64,000 bases of DNA, taken from Mariniphaga sp. GTDB lineage: Bacteria > Bacteroidota > Bacteroidia > Bacteroidales > Prolixibacteraceae. The notes under the pieces were generated by a model that was given only the letters and a program-made list of their open reading frames with translations, made no database searches and was not told where the DNA came from. Positions 9,190 to 16,477 of this stretch are shown here, piece by piece. Made by a program: the position numbers and the translations under genes. The stretch spans positions 1 through 64,000 of the forward strand of contig JAGXGA010000060.1 in NCBI GenBank assembly GCA_024636975.1. The letters run 5' to 3'. The first letter of the stretch is position 1; the number at the start of each line of letters is the position of its first letter.

Positions 9190-9390
9190 ATTTTTGAGAA
9201 TTTGAGGTTGTGGTTTTAAATGAAAATTATTTATCCTGATAATGACCTGATGCAGCAACAATCAGAACACTTACTCTTTCATCATCGATGGAATATTCGT
9301 CATCAATTAGTGGTAAAAGTTAAGCTTGCTTTTTGCCCCTCCTGATTATTCCTTTTTCACCTTTATCCGTCAATCTTTTTGTTTGTCCCC
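9190..9390 (-). pseudogene. Relic of a toxin-antitoxin pair with internal deletion
   Basis: About 100 bp here repeat the 3' end of the toxin gene at 2868-2965 almost exactly (tail with GHYQDK and stop), then jump into DNA matching the middle of the antitoxin gene (3320-3400). The deletion removes most of the toxin and the antitoxin C-terminus. Between 8921 and 9189 I see no supportable gene. Confidence 0.75.
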
Positions 9391-9442
9391 TCTTTTTTTA
9401 TGGGTGGATTTTTGAAACGGATCTCAAAGGATTTTCTCATGA

Positions 9443-10159
9443 TCATTTCATTCGTTTAAACCACATAAATTCACCTTTGTTGTAATACTGATTTTTTAAC
9501 TCAGGATTTTTTTCTAATTCTTCAGAAGTATAAGGTTTGTGAGGAACAAGCACATCGTCACCCGGGTTCCAGTTTAAGGGAGTAAGAACATTTTCTATTT
9601 CTGTGAGCTGCAATGCCATAACTGTTCTAAGAATCTCATCCATATTTCTTCCAACATTCATTGGGTAAAAACTAATTGCCTGAATTATATTTTCCGGATC
9701 AATAATAAATACACCTCTAACATCTCTTTTGTCGTTAATTGAATGCAACATTCCGTATTTTTTTGAAACTTCTCCTGATAAATCAGCTATAATCGGGTAT
9801 TGTATTTTAAGTGCTTCATTTTCTTCTTTTAATACTCTTTCCATAAATTCTTTCCATAATAAATGTCTATCAATTTCATCTATTGAAACTACAGCTACTT
9901 TTACATTAAGTGAATCCAGTTTTTCCTGATTGTGAGCAAGACCGCATAATTCTGAGGTGCAAACTGCTGTAAAATCCAGGGGATGGCTGAATAATATTTT
10001 CCAGTTGTTGCCAAAATCTTCAGGGAAATGCAAGATTCCATTGGTGGAATTTGCTGTAAACGAGGGAGCTTTATCACCAATTAAAGGAAGTTCATTCTTC
10101 TTAGACCAGCTTGTTATCGAAATAAGTACAACTAAAATTGTTGAAATAAATTGTTTCAT
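9443..10159 (-). CDS. Exported 1-Cys (Prx6-type) peroxiredoxin
   Basis: Reduces peroxides through a peroxidatic cysteine. Preferred start MKQFISTILVVLISITSWSK gives a signal peptide; an ATG 18 bases upstream is in frame but adds a non-signal extension. The active site HPLDFTAVCTSEL holds the PxxxT/SxxC motif (Cys 67), with another Cys five residues on and no distal resolving Cys, and the long C-terminal extension (VLTPLNWNPGDDVLVP) is the Prx6-type dimer arm. Most family members are cytosolic, so an exported form is unusual. It is a single gene flanked by relics, with a short unclassified minus-strand frame (10219-10340) upstream. Confidence 0.88.
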   Translation of the reverse strand: MKQFISTILVVLISITSWSKKNELPLIGDKAPSFTANSTNGILHFPEDFGNNWKILFSHPLDFTAVCTSELCGLAHNQEKLDSLNVKVAVVSIDEIDRHLLWKEFMERVLKEENEALKIQYPIIADLSGEVSKKYGMLHSINDKRDVRGVFIIDPENIIQAISFYPMNVGRNMDEILRTVMALQLTEIENVLTPLNWNPGDDVLVPHKPYTSEELEKNPELKNQYYNKGEFMWFKRMK

Positions 10160-10218
10160 AATTGCAAGTATTGGCACAACGTTTTGAAAGTTTTAAATGA
10201 AATAGTCACTATCTAATA

Positions 10219-10340
10219 ACATATATTCAAAGTGAAGGTTCGTCAATGATCTGTTCTTTCATACTATCAGAAATATCAAATACATTTACTTCGTTTTGGG
10301 TATTAAAAACACCAGAAAATTCATAAGTTAATGTTACCAT
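10219..10340 (-). other. Short unclassified open frame, possible gene relic
   Basis: A 37-codon minus-strand frame beginning MVTLTYEFSGVFNTQNEV and ending KEQIIDEPSL, immediately 5' of the peroxiredoxin gene. Codon use looks coding-like, but there is no recognised domain. It could be the end of a lost gene or chance. Confidence 0.25.
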
Positions 10341-10349
10341 GTCCGGGTC

Positions 10350-10442
10350 AATTCACAAATTAGCTTTCACCTTTCAACTGTCAGAAGAGCACCGATATAA
10401 AAGTATTTGCGTTATATGAGAAATTCATGTAACGCTTTTTTG
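10350..10442 (-). repeat. Dispersed intergenic repeat, copy C (diverged)
   Basis: The core is degraded (CTTTCAACTGTCAGAAGAGCA) but the hairpin TGCGTTATATGA / TCATGTAACGC with T run is clear. It lies directly 3' of the minus-strand toxin relic at 10474, the same order as copy A. Confidence 0.7.
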
Positions 10443-10473
10443 TTTTGAAGACTTCGAGTTTTTGAAATAGCCA

Positions 10474-10597
10474 TTATTTATCCTGGAATGACATGATGCA
10501 GTAACTATCAGTACAGTTATTTTTTCAATATCAATGAAATAAACAAGCCGGTGCTTTATGGTACTTCTTCCGAAGAAAAAGCTTTATATTCATAGCC
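10474..10597 (-). pseudogene. Relic of a second YoeB/Txe-type toxin 3' end
   Basis: With one frameshift the minus strand reads GYEYKAFSS then KHRLVYFIDIEKITVLIVTA, the C-terminal half of a YoeB/Txe mRNA interferase. It differs from the copy at 2900 (IEKIT versus DERVN), so it derives from a related, not identical, module. At its other end it is fused abruptly to a DUF493 gene copy. Confidence 0.65.
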
Positions 10598-10598
10598 C

Positions 10599-10857
10599 AA
10601 TTCAGAAACTTACGCTATCGGTTAATGGAAAACGGGAGTTGGCCAATGAAGTATATGTTCAAATTCATTTCGCCAAACGGGATGGTAAGGTGGATAAAAT
10701 AAAGGCATTGCTTCCGGAAACCGGGATAATGACATTTAAACATACCTCTAATTTAAAACATGTATCGATTACATGTGTTGCACTGATGGATTCCGCTGAT
10801 CAGATAATTGAGATTACAGAAAAGGTGGATAAAATTGAAGGAGTAATTGTGTTGTAA
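10599..10857 (+). pseudogene. DUF493 gene, 5'-truncated and frameshifted copy
   Basis: About 92% identical by eye to 14126-14386. It lacks the start region and has lost one C in the run after TTTCGCCAAA, which breaks the frame in the middle; downstream the frame again reads DGKVDKIKALLPETG through EKVDKIEGVIVL. A composite frame from 10558 would start inside the toxin relic and is unlikely to make a DUF493 fold. Confidence 0.75.
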
Positions 10858-10895
10858 TGTTGTAATAATCGATTTATAAAATAACTCTCGAGATA

Positions 10896-11354
10896 TTAAC
10901 ATGAATCTTCTACAGACCACCAGGTAACATCATCAATTCCACGAACAACCTGATATTTTTCTACCTTTATCCGGATGAGTGCTAAATCCCCTGAACTCAG
11001 AAAATTCACCAGATCCGGATGCCTTTCCAAATGAGCATGCGTAGCATCCTCCAATTCTGATATCCCAATCTCCTGGATATTACCAAACCCGGTAAGAGCG
11101 AAACCTTTCTGCTGATTGGAACTTTCCATATCTTCCCCTTGAATAAGAACTGCAACTCTGCCGTTATGTAGAATGTTTTCGAACTTCCGGGTTTTGCGAT
11201 ACGTAGCAAAAATTATTTGCCGGAAACCCTGAATCGGGGTTATTGCTATCAAACTTGCATGCGGCTGCCCATGAGCTTCTGTAGCCAGAACTGCCAGCCG
11301 GCAATTTTGAAGAATGTCTTCAATGTATTTTCTTATTTGGACTGGATTGTTCAT
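10896..11354 (-). CDS. Pyridoxamine-5'-phosphate-oxidase-family flavoprotein
   Basis: FMN-binding split-barrel protein of general stress/PNPOx-like type: IEDILQNCRLAVLATEAHGQ, PHASLIAITPIQGFRQ and the basic FMN-phosphate region ATYRKTRKFENI. Probable role is flavin- or haem-linked redox, not vitamin B6 synthesis. I place the start at the internal ATG (MNNPVQIRKYIEDIL) because relatives begin there; the 13 residues before it (MFNLRNIHFFEAD) belong in frame and in sequence to a neighbouring sugar-nucleotide-dehydratase/SDR relic. A fused start at 11393 is still possible. Length 152 residues is normal for the family. Confidence 0.8.
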   Translation of the reverse strand: MNNPVQIRKYIEDILQNCRLAVLATEAHGQPHASLIAITPIQGFRQIIFATYRKTRKFENILHNGRVAVLIQGEDMESSNQQKGFALTGFGNIQEIGISELEDATHAHLERHPDLVNFLSSGDLALIRIKVEKYQVVRGIDDVTWWSVEDSC

Positions 11355-11514
11355 GTCTGCTTCAAAAAAGTGAATGTTTCTTAAATTAAACATACTTCGG
11401 TAGGAAAATAATTTTTTATCGAGAACAAACCATATTGCTTCATGTCCCTGATTACCAAGCCAGGAAGAAGTCTCTTGCCGATATACCGGTTGCTCCGGTA
11501 AAAAGTATTTTCAT
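11355..11514 (-). pseudogene. N-terminal relic of an NAD(P)-binding SDR/epimerase
   Basis: From the ATG at 11512-11514 the minus strand reads MKILFTGATG, the Rossmann dinucleotide motif, then after indels IGKRLLPGL, LGNQGHEAIWFVLDKKLF and NIHFFEADMNNP, the first 60 residues of an extended SDR. The remainder has been replaced by the PNPOx-family gene, into which the frame runs without a stop. Two small frameshifts prevent expression as one protein. Confidence 0.7.
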
Positions 11515-11674
11515 TATGCTAAGATACCAACAAAAAAGCATTCGCGTAATTTTGTTTTACAGAAGGTTCTGTACATTAATCCAGCTTGATGTTTAAACAA
11601 TTACACATATGTTGCATAGCTTTTCACCAACCATTATTTGAGTATAACATCATTCCGATAAATTAACAAAAACC

Positions 11675-11765
11675 ATTTAAAAATAGTTGATGAATGTAAA
11701 AATACTGGTTTACCGGAACTGAAATTGAAATAATCCAGGAGGAATTATCAGTGCTTACCTGGCAT
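11675..11765 (+). pseudogene. Second AlbA/RecG-like fragment
   Basis: DNA encoding KIVDECKNTGLPEL matches positions 2246-2310 of the truncated gene at 1618-2558 (KIVDECKKAGLPEP), then diverges and stops. Only about 25 codons are left. The rest of 11515-11827 contains nothing I can assign. Confidence 0.6.
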
Positions 11766-11827
11766 TATTCAAAAATGAATAAGAATAAAAATCGCAATGG
11801 CTTCCTTCTTTTTAGGAGATTTTGGTG

Positions 11828-11900
11828 CTAATTCAAGGATGCACCTTCCGGTTTTTTGGGGAGCAAATAAAAGTAATAGCGTTATATGATTTATACATAG
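11828..11900 (-). repeat. Dispersed intergenic repeat, copy D
   Basis: Diverged core (GGATGCACCTTCCGG) followed by AAAAGTAATAGCGTTATATGA; the second hairpin arm has been lost. It lies 3' of the minus-strand HipBST operon, about 115 bp after its last gene. Confidence 0.65.
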
Positions 11901-12015
11901 TCACCAGGAATGGCTTAAGTCAATATATTGGACCGAAAATCCTTAATGAAGTTCAATATGTAAAAAGAACCATTGGTGAACCTTAAGCAATTATGACAGT
12001 TTCAAGCAGTTTATT

Positions 12016-12954
12016 CTATTTCAACTTATCGTACCTGTTTTCTAAAAGGTTCTGGTAAGATTCTTGCATTTCGTTAGACAAGAAAGATTTATTAAGCAAT
12101 TCAACTGCGTTTGTTTTATTTCTAAAAAATCTCTTTTTAACTCCTTGAATTTGTTTATCATTCAAACCTAAACCTAAGCCCAGTCGTTCAAAGTGTCCCC
12201 AATTCAGTTTTTTCTTTTTCCCTTCAAGTGTTAGTGCCAGCTCTTCTGTATCTTCAGGCATTAAAATCGCCACATTTAACAAATCATAAGCAGGTGCCAA
12301 TACCCACCCTGAAGGGCTTTCGATCATTGAAAAGTTTTTAAGGTGCATATCATTATTACCGGTCAAAAAACAAAAGATTGCAAGTTCAAGGAAAAATATC
12401 TTATCCAACAATGTATTACTAGAATAAGAATGAAGTGCCTTTCCAACTTTCTCCATGGAACTTTTGTACTTGTCGAATGCTTCTGTTATCTGAAACATAT
12501 CCAACATGTGTATTTTCCGGCCATCCACTGTCCGGTCTATCCTTTTAGTGATGTATGATAATTCACCCGATTTCAATCGTATTAAACTGGATGGGACAAC
12601 GCGAATGCCCATAGCTTCTGCCATCCTCATGGTCACATGTTCATTCCCGGGCATTTCCCGAAAATGTTCGTTGGGAGGTTTAAATATGTATTGACCTCCA
12701 AGAGCACCGATAACTGTTAAGCGGGTATCTGCTTTCCCTTTTGTATCTTCTAAAATCGACATGGATAATTTTGCCTGAACACCAGGTACAGTCACGCTAC
12801 GTTCGACAACTTCTTTTGCCAGTTCTGTCATTTGGCTTAAAGAATATGATATTTGCGGAGGTGTGGGAGAACCAAAAAACTCCTTGCTACAGGCAACATG
12901 AAAATCGCCCGCAGTCTCGAGAACTTCATAGCAATATAAACATCTATTATTCAT
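12016..12954 (-). CDS. hipT: HipT-like kinase toxin of a HipBST module
   Basis: 312-residue HipA-type Ser/Thr kinase core lacking the N-terminal subdomain, which is a separate gene upstream. It starts with a CxxC...HxxC element (Cys 5, Cys 8, His 19, Cys 23) that may bind zinc. Kinase landmarks: Gly-rich loop VPGVQAKLSMS near residue 58, catalytic GNNDMHLKNFS near 201, metal-binding APAYDLLN near 222. HipA-type toxins phosphorylate aminoacyl-tRNA synthetases (HipA: GltX; HipT: TrpS). It overlaps hipS by 8 bp. Split organisation and gene order B-S-T match HipBST systems, though assignment rests on architecture. Confidence 0.82.
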   Translation of the reverse strand: MNNRCLYCYEVLETAGDFHVACSKEFFGSPTPPQISYSLSQMTELAKEVVERSVTVPGVQAKLSMSILEDTKGKADTRLTVIGALGGQYIFKPPNEHFREMPGNEHVTMRMAEAMGIRVVPSSLIRLKSGELSYITKRIDRTVDGRKIHMLDMFQITEAFDKYKSSMEKVGKALHSYSSNTLLDKIFFLELAIFCFLTGNNDMHLKNFSMIESPSGWVLAPAYDLLNVAILMPEDTEELALTLEGKKKKLNWGHFERLGLGLGLNDKQIQGVKKRFFRNKTNAVELLNKSFLSNEMQESYQNLLENRYDKLK

Positions 12955-13279
12955 CTTCGTCGGTTATAGGAACAACACTTACTGCACCTATGCAGTTCCG
13001 GCAGCATGCCAGTAATAAACCCATGCGGTCATTTTGGTTTATTTTCCAGTTGGCAGAAGCAATTTCCAATAACCACCCCTCAGGAATAAGTCCATCAAAA
13101 AAAGCAAACAACCTGTTTTCATGGTAGGGTTTGTTTCTAACCGGCATTGAAAAAGTGATGAACTCGCCAGAATGTTCTTTTACATAGATTTCATCGTATT
13201 GAAACACGTATTCTCCGTCATCTGTTTCGGTAATCGTTCCTGCAAAATAATTTTTATATAGTACCTTTCCTCTTCTCAT
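12947..13279 (-). CDS. hipS: HipS-like (HipA N-subdomain) protein
   Basis: 110 residues matching the HipA N-terminal subdomain-1: GKVLYKNYFAGTITET, then PYHENRLFAFFDGLIPEGWL, the family's L-F-x-F-F-D-G-L-x-P-E-G signature, and a C-terminal DRMGLLLACCRNCIGAV in place of the usual D-x-x-G-A-L segment. In the HipBST system of enteropathogenic E. coli the small HipS, not HipB, neutralises HipT. It overlaps hipB by 4 bp and hipT by 8 bp, so the three should be translationally coupled. Confidence 0.82.
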   Translation of the reverse strand: MRRGKVLYKNYFAGTITETDDGEYVFQYDEIYVKEHSGEFITFSMPVRNKPYHENRLFAFFDGLIPEGWLLEIASANWKINQNDRMGLLLACCRNCIGAVSVVPITDEDE

Positions 13280-13485
13280 AATTCAAGTTCTTTGTTGTCT
13301 ACTGGTACCAGTTCATGACCAAACATGCTTAATATAAGGTTCACTTTTTCCATATTCAGGTTAGTCTTTCCCTGTTCAATTTTCCGAACCACAGTCAGTG
13401 CAACGCCTGCTCTTTCAGCAAACTCTTCCTGTGTTAGGTTAACCTCTTTTCTTCGCTCTTTAACAAAATCTGCTAATCGTTTCAT
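13276..13485 (-). CDS. hipB: HipB-like XRE regulator
   Basis: 69-residue helix-turn-helix protein (ERRKEVNLTQEEFAERAGVA then LTVVRKIEQGKTNLNMEKV), the xre/HTH_3 fold used by HipB. It is first in the operon and should bind the two 18-bp sites directly upstream to repress the module. Small size and an acidic end (VDNKELEL) fit HipB of split HipBST modules. Confidence 0.87.
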   Translation of the reverse strand: MKRLADFVKERRKEVNLTQEEFAERAGVALTVVRKIEQGKTNLNMEKVNLILSMFGHELVPVDNKELEL

Positions 13486-13543
13486 TATATGCTTTTAGAT
13501 ATAACACTAATCAAATATACAAAATTATATGTTTTTAAATATA
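13486..13543 (-). promoter_or_regulatory. Two putative HipB operators
   Basis: TATATGCTTTTAGATATA at 13486-13503 and TATATGTTTTTAAATATA at 13526-13543 are 16/18 identical direct copies, each with 5-bp inverted arms around an 8-bp spacer. The E. coli HipB operator TATCC-N8-GGATA has the same geometry. Centres are 40 bp apart, about four helical turns; the first copy touches the hipB start codon. Confidence 0.65.
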
Positions 13544-13709
13544 ATTTAAGCAAAAAAATCTATTTTATATGATAATGCATATACTTTCTAACTCAGGAAA
13601 TGTTGGTTAGATTCCTTGCACGTTCAAAATTCAGTGAACGTAATATTTTGAAATGTCGATATATGTCCGAAAAAATAAGAGTGAAATTTAATTATATTGG
13701 CTTACAATG

Positions 13710-13745
13710 GTGGCAAACTCACCACCAAACTTGCCCAATTCAGGG
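13710..13745 (-). repeat. Dispersed repeat, distal part (copy E), fused to hicB
   Basis: Only the portion beyond the GTTGCAAC core is present (CACCACCAAACTTGCCCAAT), matching 2750-2785 next to copy A. It is joined directly to HicB coding sequence, so the end of that gene and half of the repeat are missing. Confidence 0.6.
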
Positions 13746-13968
13746 TGCAGATGGCAGCATGTGAAGCCTTTTTAAGCAATTTCGGACTGATACGTAGATT
13801 AAATACCCCTTTGTACGATTTTTCTGCCGATTTTCCTTCCTTCTCACAATCCTCTATATGCTGATCAACCATATACCTGAATGCAGATTCCAATTCTTCC
13901 ACAGTTGATCCTTCAAACGTTACTAAATCATCAATCCCTCCTATTTTCCCATAGAAGATCCGGTCATT
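13741..13968 (-). pseudogene. HicB-family antitoxin fragment
   Basis: Minus strand reads NDRIFYGKIGGIDDLVTFEG, then STVEELESAFRYMVDQHIED and GVFNLRISPKLLKKASHAA: the HicB partial RNase-H fold plus the beginning of the ribbon-helix-helix domain. The normal last 20-25 residues are replaced by repeat-derived sequence ending at 13702, and no start codon is obvious upstream. No hicA was found. Confidence 0.75.
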
Positions 13969-14113
13969 GGAACTAAAACTTCCTGACCTGTTCTTAAAAT
14001 TACAATTAGATCTCGCTAAACTCTGGAAGATTCTGTATTTCCTTCTTTTTACAATGATAAAATGAACGATTTGATACTGTGGCTTGTAATGTTAATAAGA
14101 AAATGTGAACATT

Positions 14114-14386
14114 ATGAATATAGATAAATTCAGAAACTTACGCTATCGGTTAATGGAAAATGGGAGTTGGCCAATGAAATATATGTTCAAATTCATTTCG
14201 CCAAACCGGGATGGTAAGGTGGATAAAATAAAGGCCTTGCTTCCGGAAACCGGCTTGATTACATTTAAGCATACCTCTAATTTAAAACATGTATCGATTA
14301 CATGCATTGCACTGATGGACTCCGCTGATCAGATAATTGAGATAACAGAAAAAGTGGATAATATTGAAGGGGTAATTGTATTGTAA
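14114..14386 (+). CDS. DUF493 (YbeD-like) protein
   Basis: 90-residue ferredoxin-like-fold protein of the DUF493/UPF0250 family, starting MNIDKFRNLRYRLMENG with the Bacteroidota form WPMKYMFKFISPNRDGKVDK and ending EKVDNIEGVIVL. I prefer ATG 14114 over the GTG three codons before. Function is unknown; E. coli YbeD is also small, cytosolic and uncharacterised. A 92% identical broken copy lies 3.5 kb upstream. The intact frame, with changes mostly silent relative to the copy, suggests this one is under selection. Confidence 0.8.
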   Translation: MNIDKFRNLRYRLMENGSWPMKYMFKFISPNRDGKVDKIKALLPETGLITFKHTSNLKHVSITCIALMDSADQIIEITEKVDNIEGVIVL

Positions 14387-14434
14387 TGAAGATAAGAGAC
14401 TTTCTACAATATTTCGCTTCATTTTTTACGTTGT

Positions 14435-15098
14435 TTAGTTTTTTATAATGTTCAGATGATCCAAAAGAACAAAGCCCTCAGGTGAAAAACCAATTGTGTT
14501 TTCCCCTTTTTCAAGATTTGCGTTGACACGGCCCCAAACCCAGGCTCCGGTATTTCCTGTATTCCAGAATTCAATCTCACCGGCCTTTTTCCCGGGTTCT
14601 TACATCGAGCGGAATATTGAACTTGGTACCCCGCACCTTCATATATGGGTTTTGCAACTGATTTTCAATATCATCTATTCCGCGAAGCCGAATAATTTCA
14701 GTAATTTCAAGGCTACCGTATATGACCCCGGCATCATCCTTTCCCAAAATCCAAAAGGTTTTTTCGTTTTTACCTGATTTTTGAATAATAAAACCTTCCT
14801 CCTTTAATTCCTGTATCCGATCAACTTTCATTTCTTTTAAAAGTTGTAAACCGGCTTTATCATTTATATTTAGCAAAATGATACTGTATTCACTATTTTT
14901 TTGTTGGCTTATTTGTAAAACAGGGCGGACAAAGGTTTCTTTCCCTTTTTCATTAAGTGAAGTTTGTATCTCATCAACGGCAAACTGAATTTGCCCTGAG
15001 GCGGTATTTGCATACAAAGTGACGTTGTTTTGTGCCTGTGAAGGCAGGTTAATAAACAGAAATAAAAAAACTGCAGGAATTAACTTTATTGATTTCAT
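14435..15098 (-). pseudogene. Secreted glycosidase-like gene with large internal deletion
   Basis: The N-terminal 170 residues carry a signal peptide (MKSIKLIPAVFLFLFINLPS) and a GH20b/alpha-glucuronidase-type N-terminal domain (EIQTSLNEKGKE, LGKDDAGVIYGSLEITE, PYMKVRGTKFNIPLDVRT). The frame then breaks at about 14577; in another frame the DNA continues as AGEIEFWNTGNTGAWVWGRV and EGFVLLDHLNIIKN with a stop at 14435, the end of a carbohydrate-binding module. The central catalytic portion of what should be a protein of some 700 residues or more is gone. Confidence 0.65.
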
Positions 15099-15271
15099 TT
15101 GATTTGATTTGTTTTTTTCAAATTTAAGGAATTATGATTGATTATTTCAATGAGTAAAATTCCCCCCAGTATCATTTGATACGGGAAGGAATTTACCTAA
15201 ATCCAACTAAACCAATTATTGTATATCAAAGTTACTTTTATAACTAAATATTTTAAACTTGCTTTAAAGCT

Positions 15272-15632
15272 TTATCCAATTGCCATCTTATATCTTATAC
15301 TATTTCCTTTTATGTCATAAGCATTCAACACATAAATACCGGAAATAAATCCGTTGGTTTGTATATTACAGGATTTGCCAGAGCATTCAATGCTCTTTAT
15401 TTTTACCCCTGAGATATGATAAACATTGATTTGTTTGAGTTCGGTGGTGCTTTTTATTGTAATTTGTTTATATGCAGAATTATATGTGATGCGAATAGTT
15501 GAATCATTTAAGAAAGGTTTTTGATGAACACCAACCGGCTCAGACGTAACATCAGCATGAACAACCCGAACAAAAGATACAACAATGCTGTCGGTTTTTT
15601 CACCGGCTTCCAGCGTAAAATCAAAGCTGTGT
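15272..15632 (-). pseudogene. T9SS C-terminal region relic, minus strand
   Basis: Open frame of about 120 codons with no start codon: FTLEAGEKTDSIVVSFVR, VHADVTSEPVGVHQKP, then a sorting domain (ITIKSTTELKQINVYHISG, ISGIYVLNAYDIKGNSIRYK). This is the tail of a large secreted protein; its body has been lost where the sequence switches strand near 15635. From 15099 to 15271 there is no gene. Confidence 0.65.
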
Positions 15633-15651
15633 CATACTTTCTGATGTTTAT

Positions 15652-16140
15652 GGTATAGACCAGGAAGAATATAAAATTCATGGTGCATCCGGTATTGCCA
15701 ATATCAGCGAGTTTTACTCAAGTATCAGAGCCGCATAAGGTGCAACAGCCGTTGTTTTTGACAGTAATGGCAATGAAAAAACAAGTGGTGAGCTCACCGA
15801 AACAGATGAGGTGCATGTAACTTCCGCCGATGGCAAAATAGTAGTTACCTATACATTCGGGCCGTTTACCAGTTCGGAACTAATGGTGACGAGCCAAATT
15901 GAACTGTATCCAAATCCATTTAGTGGAAAGTTAAATGTAAGTGGCGTTGAAAGAGGACAACGGATTCAGGTTTACAATGCAGTTGGTTCGGCAATTACAA
16001 ATATAAATGTACAACGGAATCATGAGATTATTGATATTAATGAACACCCTGCCGGATTGTATCTGATTGTGGTGAGTGATAAAAATCGATTATTAGGTAA
16101 ATACAAGGCAATTAATTATTTTATCAGAATATTTAAATAA
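15652..16140 (+). pseudogene. T9SS protein relic, plus strand, with nonsense codon
   Basis: The frame begins abruptly (GIDQEEYKIHGASGIANISE), reads SIRAA, hits a TAA, then continues GATAVVFDSNGNEKTSGEL and on to a complete T9SS type A domain (IELYPNPFSGKLNVSGVE, AGLYLIVVSDKNRLLGKYK). A 109-residue frame from ATG 15811 is intact but carries no signal peptide, so it could not be exported. It is head-to-head with the relic at 15272-15632 and has its own terminator. Confidence 0.65.
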
Positions 16141-16180
16141 AAAAAACAAGACTATGTTTTAATGTGGTCTTGTTTTTTTA
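16141..16180 (+). terminator. Intrinsic terminator after the T9SS relic
   Basis: Stem AACAAGAC / GTCTTGTT with a loop of about 14 bases followed by TTTTTTT directly after the stop codon: a standard rho-independent terminator. Between here and 16477 there is AT-rich DNA with no other feature. Confidence 0.8.
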
Positions 16181-16477
16181 GTGTATGTTAACAATCATTT
16201 TGATTGATTTCACCAGGAACTTCTTTTAAAATACGATAGCCTGGCTGGTTAATGAAATACTTTCATTGGTATAAAAAGTTTTATATATAACAGAGAAATG
16301 AGGAAAGGATAGCGATTCTGGAGGAAAATATTCCAGGGGAGAGGTTTAGTTTCAATTTCATAGTTTGTAATGCCGGTGGTAAAAACCACCGACATTTTAC
16401 TAAAAAAGGAATGAAAAATTATATGACCTAAAAATAAATAATAAGAATAGTATTAATTTAACAATAAACATTCAATA

